64,000 nucleotides of DNA. It comes from Roseinatronobacter monicus. GTDB lineage: Bacteria; Pseudomonadota; Alphaproteobacteria; Rhodobacterales; Rhodobacteraceae. Of the stretch, positions 54,701 to 64,000 are shown in pieces. The stretch is taken from contig NZ_VFPT01000001.1 in the NCBI RefSeq assembly GCF_006716865.1, forward strand, positions 516,001 to 580,000, written 5' to 3'. The notes beneath the pieces were generated by a model that was given only the letters and a program-made list of their open reading frames with translations, was not told the DNA's origin and made no database searches. The translations under genes were made by a program, and so were the position numbers. How positions within the stretch are numbered: position 1 is the first letter of the stretch; each line of letters opens with the position of its first letter.

Positions 54701-55153
54701 ATGCAGAAAACCAATCTATTTGCGTGTGGTCTGATTTTTGCTGCGTCCACTGCCTTTGCAGACAGCCATAGCCACAGTCACGATCACATCGAACGCACCC
54801 CGGCCCCAGAGGGGGCATCTGTCTATTTCATAAGTCCCGCAGATGGTGACACGGTGTCAAACCCGGTGACATTTCAATTCGGTGCACGCGGGATCGGAAT
54901 TGCGCCAGCCGGTGTGGATTGGCCTGATACGGGTCATCACCACATGCTGATCAATGTTGCGCCAGATGAAATCGATTTCAGCGCAGATATCGCTTTCTCG
55001 GATACGTCGCTGCATTTCGGGGGTGGCCAGACCGAAGCAACGCTCGAATTGCCTACTGGAACCCATACTTTTATTCTGGTTATGGGCGATCAGTTTCATG
55101 TCCCGCATGACCCGCCCATCGTGTCCGAGATGATTACTGTCACAATCGAATAG
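54701..55153 (+). CDS. DUF4399 domain-containing periplasmic protein
   Basis: A 150-residue protein with a signal peptide (1-20, AFA), a His-rich mature N-terminus (DSHSHSHDHIE) that may bind metal, and a DUF4399 domain (VYFISPADGDTVSNPVTFQFGARG, GHHHMLINV, LPTGTHTFILVMGDQFHVPHDPPIVS). The 120-bp leader has no marked signals. Function unknown; histidine clusters suggest copper or zinc handling. Confidence 0.88.
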   Translation: MQKTNLFACGLIFAASTAFADSHSHSHDHIERTPAPEGASVYFISPADGDTVSNPVTFQFGARGIGIAPAGVDWPDTGHHHMLINVAPDEIDFSADIAFSDTSLHFGGGQTEATLELPTGTHTFILVMGDQFHVPHDPPIVSEMITVTIE

Positions 55154-55273
55154 GGATTGGCTGTGCCGGACTATGGTCCGGCACAGGTATTGTCGTCACG
55201 CTTGCGTGGGGCGGGCTTGAAACCCTGACCAAAGACGGTAGCTTGCGCGATGTCTGGGTCTTGGAGGAAATTC

Positions 55274-56620
55274 ATGTTCGCGCGTCATCTTGCTTTCGCT
55301 GCCTTGCTTTCGCTTGGCTGGCTTTACCCCGCCCACGCAGAGCCAGTCACCCATGCTGAATTGGACAATGGGCTTGAAGTGGTGGTGATCGAAGACCGCC
55401 GCGCGCCTGTTGTTGTGCATATGGTGTGGTACCGCGCCGGGGCGGCAGATGAACCCCCGCTGAAATCGGGAATCGCGCATTTTCTCGAACACCTGATGTT
55501 CAAGGGCACAGACACACGTGATCCGGGCGAGTTTTCTGCCGTGGTGGAAGAGAATGGCGGGCGCGACAACGCCTTCGTGTCGTGGGATTACACAGGCTTT
55601 TTTCAGCGCGTTGCGTCAGATCGGCTTGATCTGATGATGGAAATGGAAGCCGACCGAATGCAAAACCTGTCCTTCACCGAGGCGGAATGGCTGCCAGAGC
55701 GCGGTGTGATTCTGGAGGAACGGGGTCAGGTTCTGGAAAGCCGTGTGGGCGCGCAGTTTAACGAAACCATGCTGGCCGCGCTTTACAAGGCACACCCCTA
55801 TGGCACCCCGATCCTTGGTTGGCGGCACGAAATGGAAGGGCTGACCGGCGACGATGCGATGGAGTTCTACAATCAGCATTATGGCCCTAATAACGCCATT
55901 CTGGTGATTGCAGGCGATGTCGACACGGATGAAGCACTGGAGATGGCTCAACAATATTATGGTGCGATCCCGGCAAACCCGAATGTCACCGAGACGATCC
56001 GCCCCGCTGAGCCGCCGCATCTGGCCGAGCGGCGCATTGTGTTTGAAGATTCGCGCGTGGGCACGGACTATGTCGCCCGCATGTATCTGGCCCCTGTGCG
56101 CCGCAGTGGCGACCAGTCGGAAGCGGCCGCGTTGCAGATGCTGGCGGCCCTGCTGGGCGGCAGTTCCACCACGTCCGTGCTGGAGCGGCGCTTGAATTTT
56201 GACGAAGGCGTCGCGCTGTCGGCTTGGGCCAGCTATAACGGCATGGCGCGCGATTATGGTGTGTTCATGCTGGGGATTGCGCCAGTTGAAGGTGTGTCGC
56301 TGGAAGAGGGCGAGGCGGCGCTTGACCGTGTTGTCGCAGAGTTTCTGGAAGAAGGCGTTGATACCGCCCAATTCGAGCGGGTGCGCCGTCAGCTTCGGGC
56401 CTCTGAAATCTATGGGCTGGATGACGCACAATCGCGCGCGCGCCAGTTTGGTGTCGGCCTTAGCATCGGGTTGACGGTCGAAGATGTCGAAGGCTGGATC
56501 GACGCGCTCGAAGCCGTCACACCGGAAGAGGTGATCGCCGCAGGCCAGATGTTGCTGGACCGCCGCAACGCCGTCACAGGCTACATGACCGCACCCCAGA
56601 GCACGGAGTTGAGCCAATGA
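55274..56620 (+). CDS. M16 family zinc metallopeptidase (active-type subunit)
   Basis: A 448-residue secreted peptidase: signal peptide (1-20, AHA), inverted zinc motif HFLEHLMFKG (HxxEH) and the downstream Glu in RGVILEERGQ; second domain with FDEGVALSAWASYNG. Paired with the following inactive-type M16 gene (4-bp overlap), together forming the expected heterodimer in the periplasm. AGGA lies upstream of MFARHLA. Confidence 0.93.
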   Translation: MFARHLAFAALLSLGWLYPAHAEPVTHAELDNGLEVVVIEDRRAPVVVHMVWYRAGAADEPPLKSGIAHFLEHLMFKGTDTRDPGEFSAVVEENGGRDNAFVSWDYTGFFQRVASDRLDLMMEMEADRMQNLSFTEAEWLPERGVILEERGQVLESRVGAQFNETMLAALYKAHPYGTPILGWRHEMEGLTGDDAMEFYNQHYGPNNAILVIAGDVDTDEALEMAQQYYGAIPANPNVTETIRPAEPPHLAERRIVFEDSRVGTDYVARMYLAPVRRSGDQSEAAALQMLAALLGGSSTTSVLERRLNFDEGVALSAWASYNGMARDYGVFMLGIAPVEGVSLEEGEAALDRVVAEFLEEGVDTAQFERVRRQLRASEIYGLDDAQSRARQFGVGLSIGLTVEDVEGWIDALEAVTPEEVIAAGQMLLDRRNAVTGYMTAPQSTELSQ

Positions 56621-57912
56621 AGCGCCTGATTGCCATTTTCATTCTTGCTGCCTTTCCGCTGCGCGCCGAGGTGGACATTACGCAGGTCACATCGCCATCA
56701 GGGCTGAACGCCTGGCTGGTTGAAGAACGCTCAATCCCGTTTGTGTCGCTGGACCTGATCTTTCCGGGGGGCGCGACGCTTGAAAGCGACGAGCAGGCCG
56801 GTGTCGTGAACCTGATGACAGCGCTTCTCAGCGACGGGGCGGGCGATATGGATGCGCAGGCCTTTGCCGCGCGCAGCGAGGAGTTGGCGACGCGCATGAG
56901 CTTCAACGCAGGGCGCGATTCGGTGTCTGTCTCGGTGCGGTTCCTGACCGAAGATGCGGAAGCCGTAATTGAACATCTGCGCCTTGCCCTGACCGAGCCG
57001 CGCTTTGACGAAGACGCGATTGCACGCACGCGCGGGCAGCTTTTGGCGCAATTGCGCCGCGACGCGCTTGACCCCAATACGCTTGCTTCGCGCGCTTTTG
57101 CCAGCGTGGCGTTTGACGGGCACCCGTATGGGCGCGAAGCGAATGGCACACCGGAAACTGTGGGCGCGTTGGACCGCGACGCGCTTGTCGCCGCCCATCA
57201 GGGCGCAATCGCGCGGGATCGTGTGTATATCGGGGCTGCGGGCGATATCTCTGCCGAGGATCTGGGCGAATTGCTGGACCGTCTGTTTGAAGGGATTCCT
57301 GAAACCGGTTGGGACTTGCCCGACCATGCCGAGTTTTTGGCAGAGCCGGGCGTGGAGGTTATTCCCTTTGACGGGCCGCAATCGGTTGTCGCATTCGGCC
57401 ATGCCGGTATCGCGCGGGATGATCCTGAATTTCTGACCGCCTATGTTGTGAATGAGATATTCGGCGGTGGGCGCTTCGGGACAAGGCTGATGCGCAGCTT
57501 GCGCGAGGAGCGTGGCCTAACCTACGGAATCGGCGCTTTTCTGTCCTCTGGTGCGCTTGGCGAAAGCTATCAGGGCAGATTGTCTACGGATAATGACAAT
57601 GTTGAAATAGTGCTGGAATTGCTGCGCGAAGAATGGGCGCAAATGGCCAATGACGGCGTAACCGAGGAAGAACTCAAGCGTATTCAGACCTATCTGACAG
57701 GGGCCTATCCGTTGCGGTTTGATGGCAATTCCTCGATCGCGTCGATCATGGCCTCGATGCAGTATCAGGGGTTTGACATAGATTATGTCAATCGCCGCAA
57801 TGACATGATCAGTTCGCTGACACTGGATGAGGTGAATGATCTGGCATCCAGACTGTATGATCCTGACGCGCTGTTTTTTGTGATCGTGGGCCAGCCTGTC
57901 GGCTTGAACTGA
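56617..57912 (+). CDS. M16 family peptidase-like partner lacking the zinc motif
   Basis: A 431-residue protein with a signal peptide (about 1-18) and M16 fold. At the HxxEH position it reads [13 protein letters not shown], so it cannot bind zinc. The C-terminal half carries the conserved R/Y pair region ([26 protein letters not shown]) that completes the partner's active site. Coupled to the active subunit by ATGA overlap. Confidence 0.92.
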   Translation: MKRLIAIFILAAFPLRAEVDITQVTSPSGLNAWLVEERSIPFVSLDLIFPGGATLESDEQAGVVNLMTALLSDGAGDMDAQAFAARSEELATRMSFNAGRDSVSVSVRFLTEDAEAVIEHLRLALTEPRFDEDAIARTRGQLLAQLRRDALDPNTLASRAFASVAFDGHPYGREANGTPETVGALDRDALVAAHQGAIARDRVYIGAAGDISAEDLGELLDRLFEGIPETGWDLPDHAEFLAEPGVEVIPFDGPQSVVAFGHAGIARDDPEFLTAYVVNEIFGGGRFGTRLMRSLREERGLTYGIGAFLSSGALGESYQGRLSTDNDNVEIVLELLREEWAQMANDGVTEEELKRIQTYLTGAYPLRFDGNSSIASIMASMQYQGFDIDYVNRRNDMISSLTLDEVNDLASRLYDPDALFFVIVGQPVGLN

Positions 57913-57952
57913 GGCTTGGCAGGTGCCGCGCGCTCATGCTATATGCAGTAGC

Positions 57953-59782
57953 ATGAACGCACCAGATCGCAATATACGCCCAGAAATCCGCCAGCTTGAC
58001 GAGGCGGCGATCAACCGCATTGCCGCTGGCGAGGTGGTTGAGCGCCCCGCATCCGCCGTCAAGGAACTGGTTGAAAACGCGCTGGATGCAGGCGCTGCGC
58101 GCGTGGACCTTGCCTATGCGGATGGTGGCAAAACCCTGATCCGCGTGCGCGACGACGGCCACGGGATGAGCGCGCAAGACCTGCCCTTGGCGCTGACGCG
58201 GCATGCCACATCCAAGATTGATGGCAGTGATCTGCTCAATATCCGCTCATTCGGGTTTCGCGGCGAGGCGCTGCCATCGCTGGGCGCTGTCGGCCGGCTG
58301 ACCGTGACGACCCGCGCTGCGGGCGAGGAGGGGGCTGCGCTGTCGGTCGATGGCGGGCGTATTGGCGCGGTGCGGCCAGAGGCTGCGCAATACGGCACGA
58401 CCGTCACCCTGCGCGATTTGTTCCACGCCACGCCTGCACGGCTGAAATTCATGCGCTCTGACCGGGCCGAGGCGCAGGCGATAGCCGATATCGTCAAGCG
58501 CCTTGCTATGGCCGAACCTTATGTCAGCTTCACCCTGAGCGATGTGTCCAATGACGAGGCCCGCCAGATTTTCCGCGCAGATGCCGCCCAAGGCGCGCTG
58601 TTCGATGCGCTGGAAGAACGGATGGCCACGATCCTTGGCCGCGAATTCACCGATAACGCCCTGCGCATAGATGCAGAGCGCGAGGGTCTTCATCTGACAG
58701 GGCTTGCCGCGCTGCCCACCTATTCGCGCGGCGCGGCGGTGGCGCAATATCTTTTCGTCAATGGCCGCCCTGTACGCGACAAGATGCTGTTGGGCGCGTT
58801 GCGCGCGGCCTATGCCGATGTGCTGTCGCGCGACCGCCACCCGGTTGTGGCGCTGTTTCTGAACTGTGACCCGGAACTGGTGGATGCAAATGTCCATCCT
58901 GCCAAATCCGAAGTGCGCTTTCGTGACCCCGGTCTTGCGCGTGGGCTTGTCGTCAGCGGGTTGCGCCATGCGCTGGCAGGGGCGGGGCATCGAGCCTCCA
59001 GCACGGTTGGGGGTGCGATGCTGGGCGCGATGCAGCCCCAAGCCGTGCCGCACCGCTACCAGATGGACCGACCGTCCAGCGGGGCCGTGCGCAGCGCTTA
59101 TCAGATGCAAGCCCCGCAAGGCTTCGAGGAAGCGCCCGCGCTATGGGATGCGCCGCAGGGCGTATCGGCGCGCCATGACGCCCCCGTTGACGGCCCGCAA
59201 GACGCGCCTTTGGGGGCCGCGCGCGCACAGGTGCACGAGAATTACATCATCGCCCAGACAACGCGCGGAATGGTAATTGTCGACCAGCATGCCGCGCATG
59301 AACGGCTGGTCTATGAGCGGCTGAAGCGCCAGCGGGCGGAAAACGGGGTCGCGTCACAGGCGTTGCTGATCCCCGAGATTGTCGAACTGTCCGCGCATGA
59401 AACGGCGCACCTGCTGGAACTCGCGCCTGATCTGGCCGCCCTTGGGCTGGTGATCGAGGCTTTTGGCGGGGCCAGTATCATCGTGCGCGAGACTCCGGCC
59501 ATTCTGGGGCAGGTGAATGCCGCAGACCTGTTGCGCGACATTCTGGATGATCTGGCCGATCTGGGCCAAAGCCAGACGCTGGAAGTGCGCATAGATGCGG
59601 TTCTGTCGCGCATGGCCTGTCACGGCTCTGTCCGGTCGGGCCGGGTAATGCGGGTCGAGGAAATGAACGCGCTTTTGCGCGAGATGGAGGCAACGCCCCT
59701 GTCAGGCCAGTGCAACCACGGGCGGCCCACCTATGTTGAACTGGGCCTTGATGATATCGAAAAGCTGTTTGGCCGCAGATGA
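57953..59782 (+). CDS. mutL: DNA mismatch repair protein MutL
   Basis: A 609-residue GHKL ATPase: motif [12 protein letters not shown], motif [11 protein letters not shown], motif [14 protein letters not shown]. The C-terminal domain has [12 protein letters not shown], which fits the DQHA-x2-E-x4-E endonuclease motif, plus ACHGSVR and CNHGRPTY. So this MutL should nick DNA itself, consistent with no MutH. The start MNAPDRN is by family fit. Overlaps rmuC by 4 bp. Confidence 0.95.
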   Translation: MNAPDRNIRPEIRQLDEAAINRIAAGEVVERPASAVKELVENALDAGAARVDLAYADGGKTLIRVRDDGHGMSAQDLPLALTRHATSKIDGSDLLNIRSFGFRGEALPSLGAVGRLTVTTRAAGEEGAALSVDGGRIGAVRPEAAQYGTTVTLRDLFHATPARLKFMRSDRAEAQAIADIVKRLAMAEPYVSFTLSDVSNDEARQIFRADAAQGALFDALEERMATILGREFTDNALRIDAEREGLHLTGLAALPTYSRGAAVAQYLFVNGRPVRDKMLLGALRAAYADVLSRDRHPVVALFLNCDPELVDANVHPAKSEVRFRDPGLARGLVVSGLRHALAGAGHRASSTVGGAMLGAMQPQAVPHRYQMDRPSSGAVRSAYQMQAPQGFEEAPALWDAPQGVSARHDAPVDGPQDAPLGAARAQVHENYIIAQTTRGMVIVDQHAAHERLVYERLKRQRAENGVASQALLIPEIVELSAHETAHLLELAPDLAALGLVIEAFGGASIIVRETPAILGQVNAADLLRDILDDLADLGQSQTLEVRIDAVLSRMACHGSVRSGRVMRVEEMNALLREMEATPLSGQCNHGRPTYVELGLDDIEKLFGRR

Positions 59783-60837
59783 GCCTTTCCTGGGACGATT
59801 CTGTTATGATCGCGCTTGTGTTGGGGGCGGTTGCGCTTGTGGTATTGTGGCGGCTGGCGCGTGTGCTGGGGCCGCTTTCAGGGCGGTTGGCGGTGCTGGA
59901 TGCACGGCTGACCAGCCTTGGCGAAAGCCAGCAGCAACTTGCAGGCGGGCTGGGGCAGGTTTCGCAAAACCAGACACAGGTGATCGGGCTGGTTGAAGCG
60001 CGGCTTGCCGATATGGGCCGCTATATGGGCGACACACTGGCGGGCAATGCGCAGGCCACGGCCAGCAGCATGGGGGCCTTGCGCGAGCGGTTGCAAGTGA
60101 TTGATGCTGCGCAGGCCAAGATCGAGGCGCTTTCGGGCAATGTCCTGAGTTTGCAGGATATCCTTTCAAACAAACAGGCGCGCGGTGCCTTTGGCGAGGT
60201 GCAGCTAGAGGCACTTCTGGCCGATGCCTTGCCCCCCGATGCCTATAGCCTGCAAGCGACCCTTTCGAACGGTCGGCGGGCAGATGCGCTGATCCATCTG
60301 GAACAGCCCTTGGCGCTGGATGCCAAATTCCCGCTGGAAGCCTGGCAGGCGCTGACCCGCGCCACAGATGATGCGCAGCGCAGTGAGGCGCGACGCGCCT
60401 TGTCGCGGGCCATGCGCGGGCATATCCGCGCCATTGCTGACCGCTATATCCTGCCGGGCGAGACTGCGGAGGGCGCGCTGATGTTCCTGCCCTCTGAAGC
60501 GGTTTATGCCGAACTGCACGCCAATATGGCCGATGTGCTGCGCGAAAGTTTTGCCGCGCGCGTCTGGATCGTGTCGCCTTCGACCTGCATGGCCACGCTG
60601 GTCACTTTGCGCGCGGTGCTGAAAGATACGCGCCTGCGCAATGAGGCCCGCGCGGTGCGCCGCGAAGTGCAGTTGCTGGTCGAGGATGCAACGCGTCTGG
60701 GCGCGCGGGTGGCAAAGCTGGAAGGGCATTTTGCCCAAGTTCAAGGTGATCTGTCGGATATCCGTATATCGGCAGACAAGATCACGCGGCGCGGTGCGCG
60801 GCTGGATGATTTCGATTTCGCCAAGACGCCTGAGTAG
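59779..60837 (+). CDS. rmuC: DNA recombination protein RmuC
   Basis: A 352-residue protein: N-terminal TM segment ([22 protein letters not shown]), coiled coil (about 30-120), then the RmuC nuclease-like core ([71 protein letters not shown]). Limits inversions at repeats. Translationally coupled to mutL. Confidence 0.93.
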   Translation: MSLSWDDSVMIALVLGAVALVVLWRLARVLGPLSGRLAVLDARLTSLGESQQQLAGGLGQVSQNQTQVIGLVEARLADMGRYMGDTLAGNAQATASSMGALRERLQVIDAAQAKIEALSGNVLSLQDILSNKQARGAFGEVQLEALLADALPPDAYSLQATLSNGRRADALIHLEQPLALDAKFPLEAWQALTRATDDAQRSEARRALSRAMRGHIRAIADRYILPGETAEGALMFLPSEAVYAELHANMADVLRESFAARVWIVSPSTCMATLVTLRAVLKDTRLRNEARAVRREVQLLVEDATRLGARVAKLEGHFAQVQGDLSDIRISADKITRRGARLDDFDFAKTPE

Positions 60838-60906
60838 CGCGCATCTGATTGAAGGCCGCGCGGGTCAGGCTATCTCGCCCATGAGCAGCAAGTCAGAGGC
60901 GAGAAT

Positions 60907-62134
60907 ATGCGATATCAGGCAGCAACGCGGGCCGAGGGAGAGGCGCGCATGGCCGCTTTCGTGCCACGTATGGGACGGCACTATGCGGCGGGCCGGAATT
61001 ACGATTACGGGCCGGACAAGCACCGCGATGTGTCGGGCCTGTCGGCCTATCTGCGGCGTCGGCTGGTGCTGGAAGAAGAGGTGGTCGCCGCCGCCCTTGC
61101 TGCCCACGGGCCGGAACAGGCGGAGAAATTCATTCAGGAAGTGGTCTGGCGCGGCTATTTCAAAGGCTGGTTGGAGCGGCGCCCCGTGATCTGGGCCAGC
61201 TACCGCGACGGGGTATTGCAGGATCTGGACGCATTGGCGCGTGACCGCGCCCTGCGCCGTGCCGTGGCCGACGCAGAGGCAGGGCAGACGGGGTTGGCGT
61301 GTTTCGACGCATGGGCGCAGGAACTTGTCGAGACGGGGTATCTGCACAACCATGCGCGGATGTGGTTCGCCTCGATCTGGATTTTCAGCTTGGGCCTGCC
61401 ATGGCGGTTGGGGGCGAATTTCTTCTATCGGCACTTGCTGGATGGCGATCCGGCCTCGAACACACTTGGCTGGCGTTGGCTGGCGTTGGGTGGCAGGGCT
61501 GCACACGCGCGGCAAACCCTATGCCGCGCAGGGCTGGAACATAGCCAAATTCACCGGCCAGCGCTTCACCCCGCGCGATACTGATCTGAACGAGGTGGTG
61601 CAGGGGCTGGACGCGTCAGAGCCGGAGGGGCTGCCCTCTGTCACCCCACTGCGCCAGCCCGATATGCCCGACCCGAAGCTGCCGAGTGCAGTATTGCTGA
61701 CCGAAGAAGATTGCCGGGTCGAAGATTTCGACCTAGAATCGTTCGACATTCGCGCCGCCGCAACGCTTAGTGCATCGCATCTGCGCTCACCCAATCCGGT
61801 GGCAGAGGGTGTGATGCAGTTCGAGGCAGAGGCTCTGCAAGACGCCGCGACGCGCAGCGGGCTGTCAGTCGCGCCATTGCGTGCGGGCGTGCCTAGCGAT
61901 CTGGCCCGCTGGGCGGCTAAAGCAGGCGCACGCCAGATCGTGACACCTTATGTGCCCGAAGGCCCGCTGCGCGACTGGCTGTGCGCGGCGGCCCCCGCGC
62001 TGGACGCGGCAGGAATAACCCTTTGCGAATGGCAGCGCCCTTGGGACAGCGCAATCTGGCCCCATGCGACGGCGGGATTTTTCAAGGTAAAGAAGAAGAT
62101 CCCCGAAATCATTCACCAGCGTCGATTGCTGTAG
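60907..62134 (+). pseudogene. Photolyase/cryptochrome-like FAD-binding protein, broken by a 10-bp tandem duplication
   Basis: The first frame encodes ARMAAFVPRMGRHYAAGRNYDYGPDKH, SGLSAYLRRRLVLEEEV, ETGYLHNHARMWFASIW (photolyase FAD domain) up to SNTLGWRW. The second continues VAGLHTRGKPYAAQGWNIAKFTGQRF to the end at 62134. The two join if one copy of the 10-bp unit TTGGCTGGCG (61466-61475, 61476-61485) is removed. The combined product would be about 405 residues without an N-terminal antenna domain. It starts 69 bp after rmuC. Confidence 0.85.
61466..61485. repeat. 10-bp tandem duplication causing a frameshift
   Basis: TTGGCTGGCG occurs twice in direct succession and is followed by the similar TTGGGTGGC. 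Ten bases shift the frame by one. Excising one copy restores NTLGWRWVAGLHTRGK, the expected photolyase sequence. Confidence 0.85.
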
Positions 62135-62142
62135 ATCTCAAA

Positions 62143-62180
62143 AAAGTCCGGGGCGCGCAGCTCCTCCCTCCGCGCGCCCC
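62143..62180 (-). terminator. Candidate terminator of mcd
   Basis: A 9-bp perfect GC stem (GGGGCGCGC/GCGCGCCCC, 13-nt loop) at 62150-62180. On the minus strand it is followed four bases later by TTTTTT. It lies between the end of the photolyase pseudogene and the end of mcd and may serve both. Confidence 0.6.
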
Positions 62181-62214
62181 AGTCCAGCCTTGAAATATTG
62201 GCCGGATAACTTGT

Positions 62215-63879
62215 TTATGCGATCAGACGGCGGGTGATGACCTGCGCCTGAATCTCGGCTGCCCCCTCGAAGATATTGAGGATGCGCGCATCGCACAAGA
62301 TACGACTGATCTGGTATTCCAGAGCAAAGCCATTTCCGCCGTGAATTTGCAAGCCATTATCGGCCGCAGCCCAAGCCACACGCGCACCCAGCAGCTTGGC
62401 CATGCCCGCCTCAAGGTCGCAGCGGCGTTCGGCATCCTTTTCGCGCGCACTGAAATAGGTCAACTGCCGCGCAATCATAATCTCAACCGCCATCATGGCC
62501 AGCTTGGATGCGACACGCGGGAATTCGATCAGTGACTTGCCGAATTGCTTGCGATCTTCGGCATATTGCATCGACACTTCCAGTGCGTTTTGCGCCACAC
62601 CGATGGCGCGCGCCGCAGTCTGGATGCGCGCGGATTCGAAGGTCTGCATCAACTGCTTGAAACCTTGGCCCTCAACCCCTCCCAGCAGGTTGTCGCCTTT
62701 GACCTTGAACCCGTCAAAGGCCAGTTCGTATTCCTTCATGCCGCGGTAGCCCAGTACCTCAATCTCGCCGCCGGTCATGCCGGGGCTGGGGAACGGGTGT
62801 TCATCCGTGCCGGGTTCTTTCTCGGCCAGAAACATGGACAGGCCACGGTAATCCTGCGTGTCTGGAACAGTGCGGGCCAGCACGGTCATGACATGGGTCC
62901 GCGCGGCATGGGTGATCCATGTCTTGTTGCCGGTAATCTCCCAATCCTCGCCCGCTTTGACTGCGCGTGTGCGCAGTGCGCCAAGGTCCGAGCCGGTGTT
63001 GGGTTCGGTAAATACCGCCGTTGGCAGAATTTCACCCGAGGCCAGTTTCGGCAGCCAATGTTCCTTTTGCGCCTCGGTGCCGCCGCAGATAATCAACTCT
63101 GCTGCAATTTCTGTGCGGGTGCCAAGGCTGCCCACGCCGATATAGCCACGCGACAATTCTTCGGACACCACCACCATCGCGGCTTTTGGCATTCCAAGAC
63201 CGCCGAATTCTTCGGGAATCGTCAGTCCAAAGACGCCCATTTCCGAAAGTTGCTCGATCACTTCCATCGGGATGAGTTCATCCTTCAGGTGCCATTCATG
63301 GGCATGTGGGGCGATCTGTTCGTCCGAATAGCGGCGGAACTGATCGCGGATCATTTCCAATTCTTCATCCAAGCCCGTCGCGCCGAAGGTGGCCCGCCCG
63401 TGGTTGGACCGCATACAGGCGACCAGCGACATGCGCGCGGCATCGCTATTGCCATCGCGGCGCAGTTGTCCTGCCGCGCCAGCGTCCAGATCGGCAGACA
63501 CACCAAGGTCCGCCAGACGCGCCACTTCGCCTTGATTCATGGCGATGCCGCCCGCGATCTGGTTCAGGTACTCGCCAAAACCGATCTGGTGTATCAGTTG
63601 CTCCATTTCGCCGAAGCGACCTTCGTCTTGCAAGCGTTCGGCCCAGCCCTGCATCTGGCGCAGGCTTTCGACATAAGTTGCCAGCCACGCCAGCCCATGT
63701 GCCGCATATTGATCCGCATCAAGCAGCGTTGCGTCGATTTTGCCAGCGGGTGCAATACGGGTGCGCATCGCTTCAAGGGCCAGCGTGAGAGCTGCCTCTA
63801 CAGGCGGTAAAGCGGCGCGTGTCACATCAAGCAGGTCTGCGATAATCGGCGACTGCATTGCTTGTCCATCATGTGGCAT
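62215..63879 (-). CDS. mcd: (2S)-methylsuccinyl-CoA dehydrogenase, ethylmalonyl-CoA pathway
   Basis: A 554-residue acyl-CoA dehydrogenase with an N-terminal extension of about 160 residues (YAAHGLAWLATYVESLRQMQGW, GFGEYLNQIAGGIAMNQGE) that distinguishes Mcd from ordinary ACADs of about 380 residues. The core has TEPNTGSDLGALRTRAV, GNKTWITHAARTH, YAEDRKQFGKSLIEF and QIHGGNGFALEY. It oxidises methylsuccinyl-CoA to mesaconyl-CoA during acetyl-CoA assimilation. GGAG seven bases before MPHDGQ sets the start. The 121 bp to the window end hold nothing recognised. Confidence 0.9.
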   Translation of the reverse strand: MPHDGQAMQSPIIADLLDVTRAALPPVEAALTLALEAMRTRIAPAGKIDATLLDADQYAAHGLAWLATYVESLRQMQGWAERLQDEGRFGEMEQLIHQIGFGEYLNQIAGGIAMNQGEVARLADLGVSADLDAGAAGQLRRDGNSDAARMSLVACMRSNHGRATFGATGLDEELEMIRDQFRRYSDEQIAPHAHEWHLKDELIPMEVIEQLSEMGVFGLTIPEEFGGLGMPKAAMVVVSEELSRGYIGVGSLGTRTEIAAELIICGGTEAQKEHWLPKLASGEILPTAVFTEPNTGSDLGALRTRAVKAGEDWEITGNKTWITHAARTHVMTVLARTVPDTQDYRGLSMFLAEKEPGTDEHPFPSPGMTGGEIEVLGYRGMKEYELAFDGFKVKGDNLLGGVEGQGFKQLMQTFESARIQTAARAIGVAQNALEVSMQYAEDRKQFGKSLIEFPRVASKLAMMAVEIMIARQLTYFSAREKDAERRCDLEAGMAKLLGARVAWAAADNGLQIHGGNGFALEYQISRILCDARILNIFEGAAEIQAQVITRRLIA

Positions 63880-64000
63880 GTGTGGCTCCAATCTGATCTT
63901 TTCTCTATTATGCGCTTGCAGCATTACATAGGGCCTTCTTTTGCTCTGAGCAACAAAAATACTTATGGCAATGTCATTCTTTGCATTTATGTCGCAGGCC

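Overview
This 64 kb window reads as chromosome of an alphaproteobacterium of the Rhodobacteraceae (Roseobacter/Rhodobacter group). The basis is the B12-dependent ribonucleotide reductase, the CcrM GANTC methylase, a sigmaE-ChrR pair beside its conserved divergent operon, RpoH1, NDUFA12/DUF2155, SDHAF4, a gene-transfer-agent type endolysin/holin pair, the ethylmalonyl-CoA pathway enzyme Mcd, and a trimethylamine degradation cluster typical of marine or saline members of the family. Base composition is GC-rich throughout; the notable AT-rich stretches are the control regions of the methylamine genes.

Layout. 0-6.7 kb: nrdJ (minus), tRNA-Gly with a terminator, a J-domain protein, BolA, DUF4177 and a MarR regulator. 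6.7-22.2 kb: methylated-amine island with tmm (TMA to TMAO), tdm (TMAO to DMA plus formaldehyde) and dmmDABC (DMA to methylamine plus formaldehyde, C1 unit probably passed to tetrahydrofolate), an Amt-family channel whose twin histidines are both replaced, a truncated haemoglobin, a signal-less periplasmic-binding-fold protein, and regulators of the MarR (at the edge), GntR, GlxA/AraC and XRE-cupin families. An IS630-type element sits between the dmm promoter and the tdm-haemoglobin genes. The amt and dmmD control regions share three elements: 10-bp-phased TGGTT repeats, an AT-rich block and a TTGGYGCAGTTT box. Parts of this recur before tdm and, more weakly, before tmm. 22.4-28.1 kb: tRNA-Cys, HIT and aldehyde dehydrogenase genes, an unfamiliar secreted protein / membrane winged-helix pair, a four-repeat secreted cysteine protein, rnhB, and ccrM with three GANTC sites in its promoter region. 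28.1-29.7 kb: IS4-family element with a frameshifted N-terminus.

29.7-36.3 kb: AhpD-like protein, chrR and rpoE (minus), facing a five-gene plus-strand operon (flavoprotein, DUF1365, MFS, DUF3833, SDR). This is the singlet-oxygen stress locus, with matching sigmaE-type promoters on both strands. 36.3-64 kb is mostly housekeeping: GTA-type lysis pair, ribB-ribH-nusB-aat, DUF2155/NDUFA12, msrB, selO, MBL hydrolase, rluD-type synthase, rpoH, DUF3179, sdhAF4-like, rsmB, heparinase-like, purH, lspA, DUF3035 lipoprotein, DUF4399, an M16 protease pair, mutL, rmuC, a photolyase-like gene broken by a 10-bp tandem duplication, and mcd.

The most interesting material is the methylamine island: the shared phased-repeat control regions, the non-canonical Amt, the probably cytoplasmic ligand-binding protein and the haemoglobin. 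Next come the membrane-bound winged-helix pair and the mirror-image sigmaE promoters. All functional calls are from sequence reading and recalled family knowledge; no database search was run.
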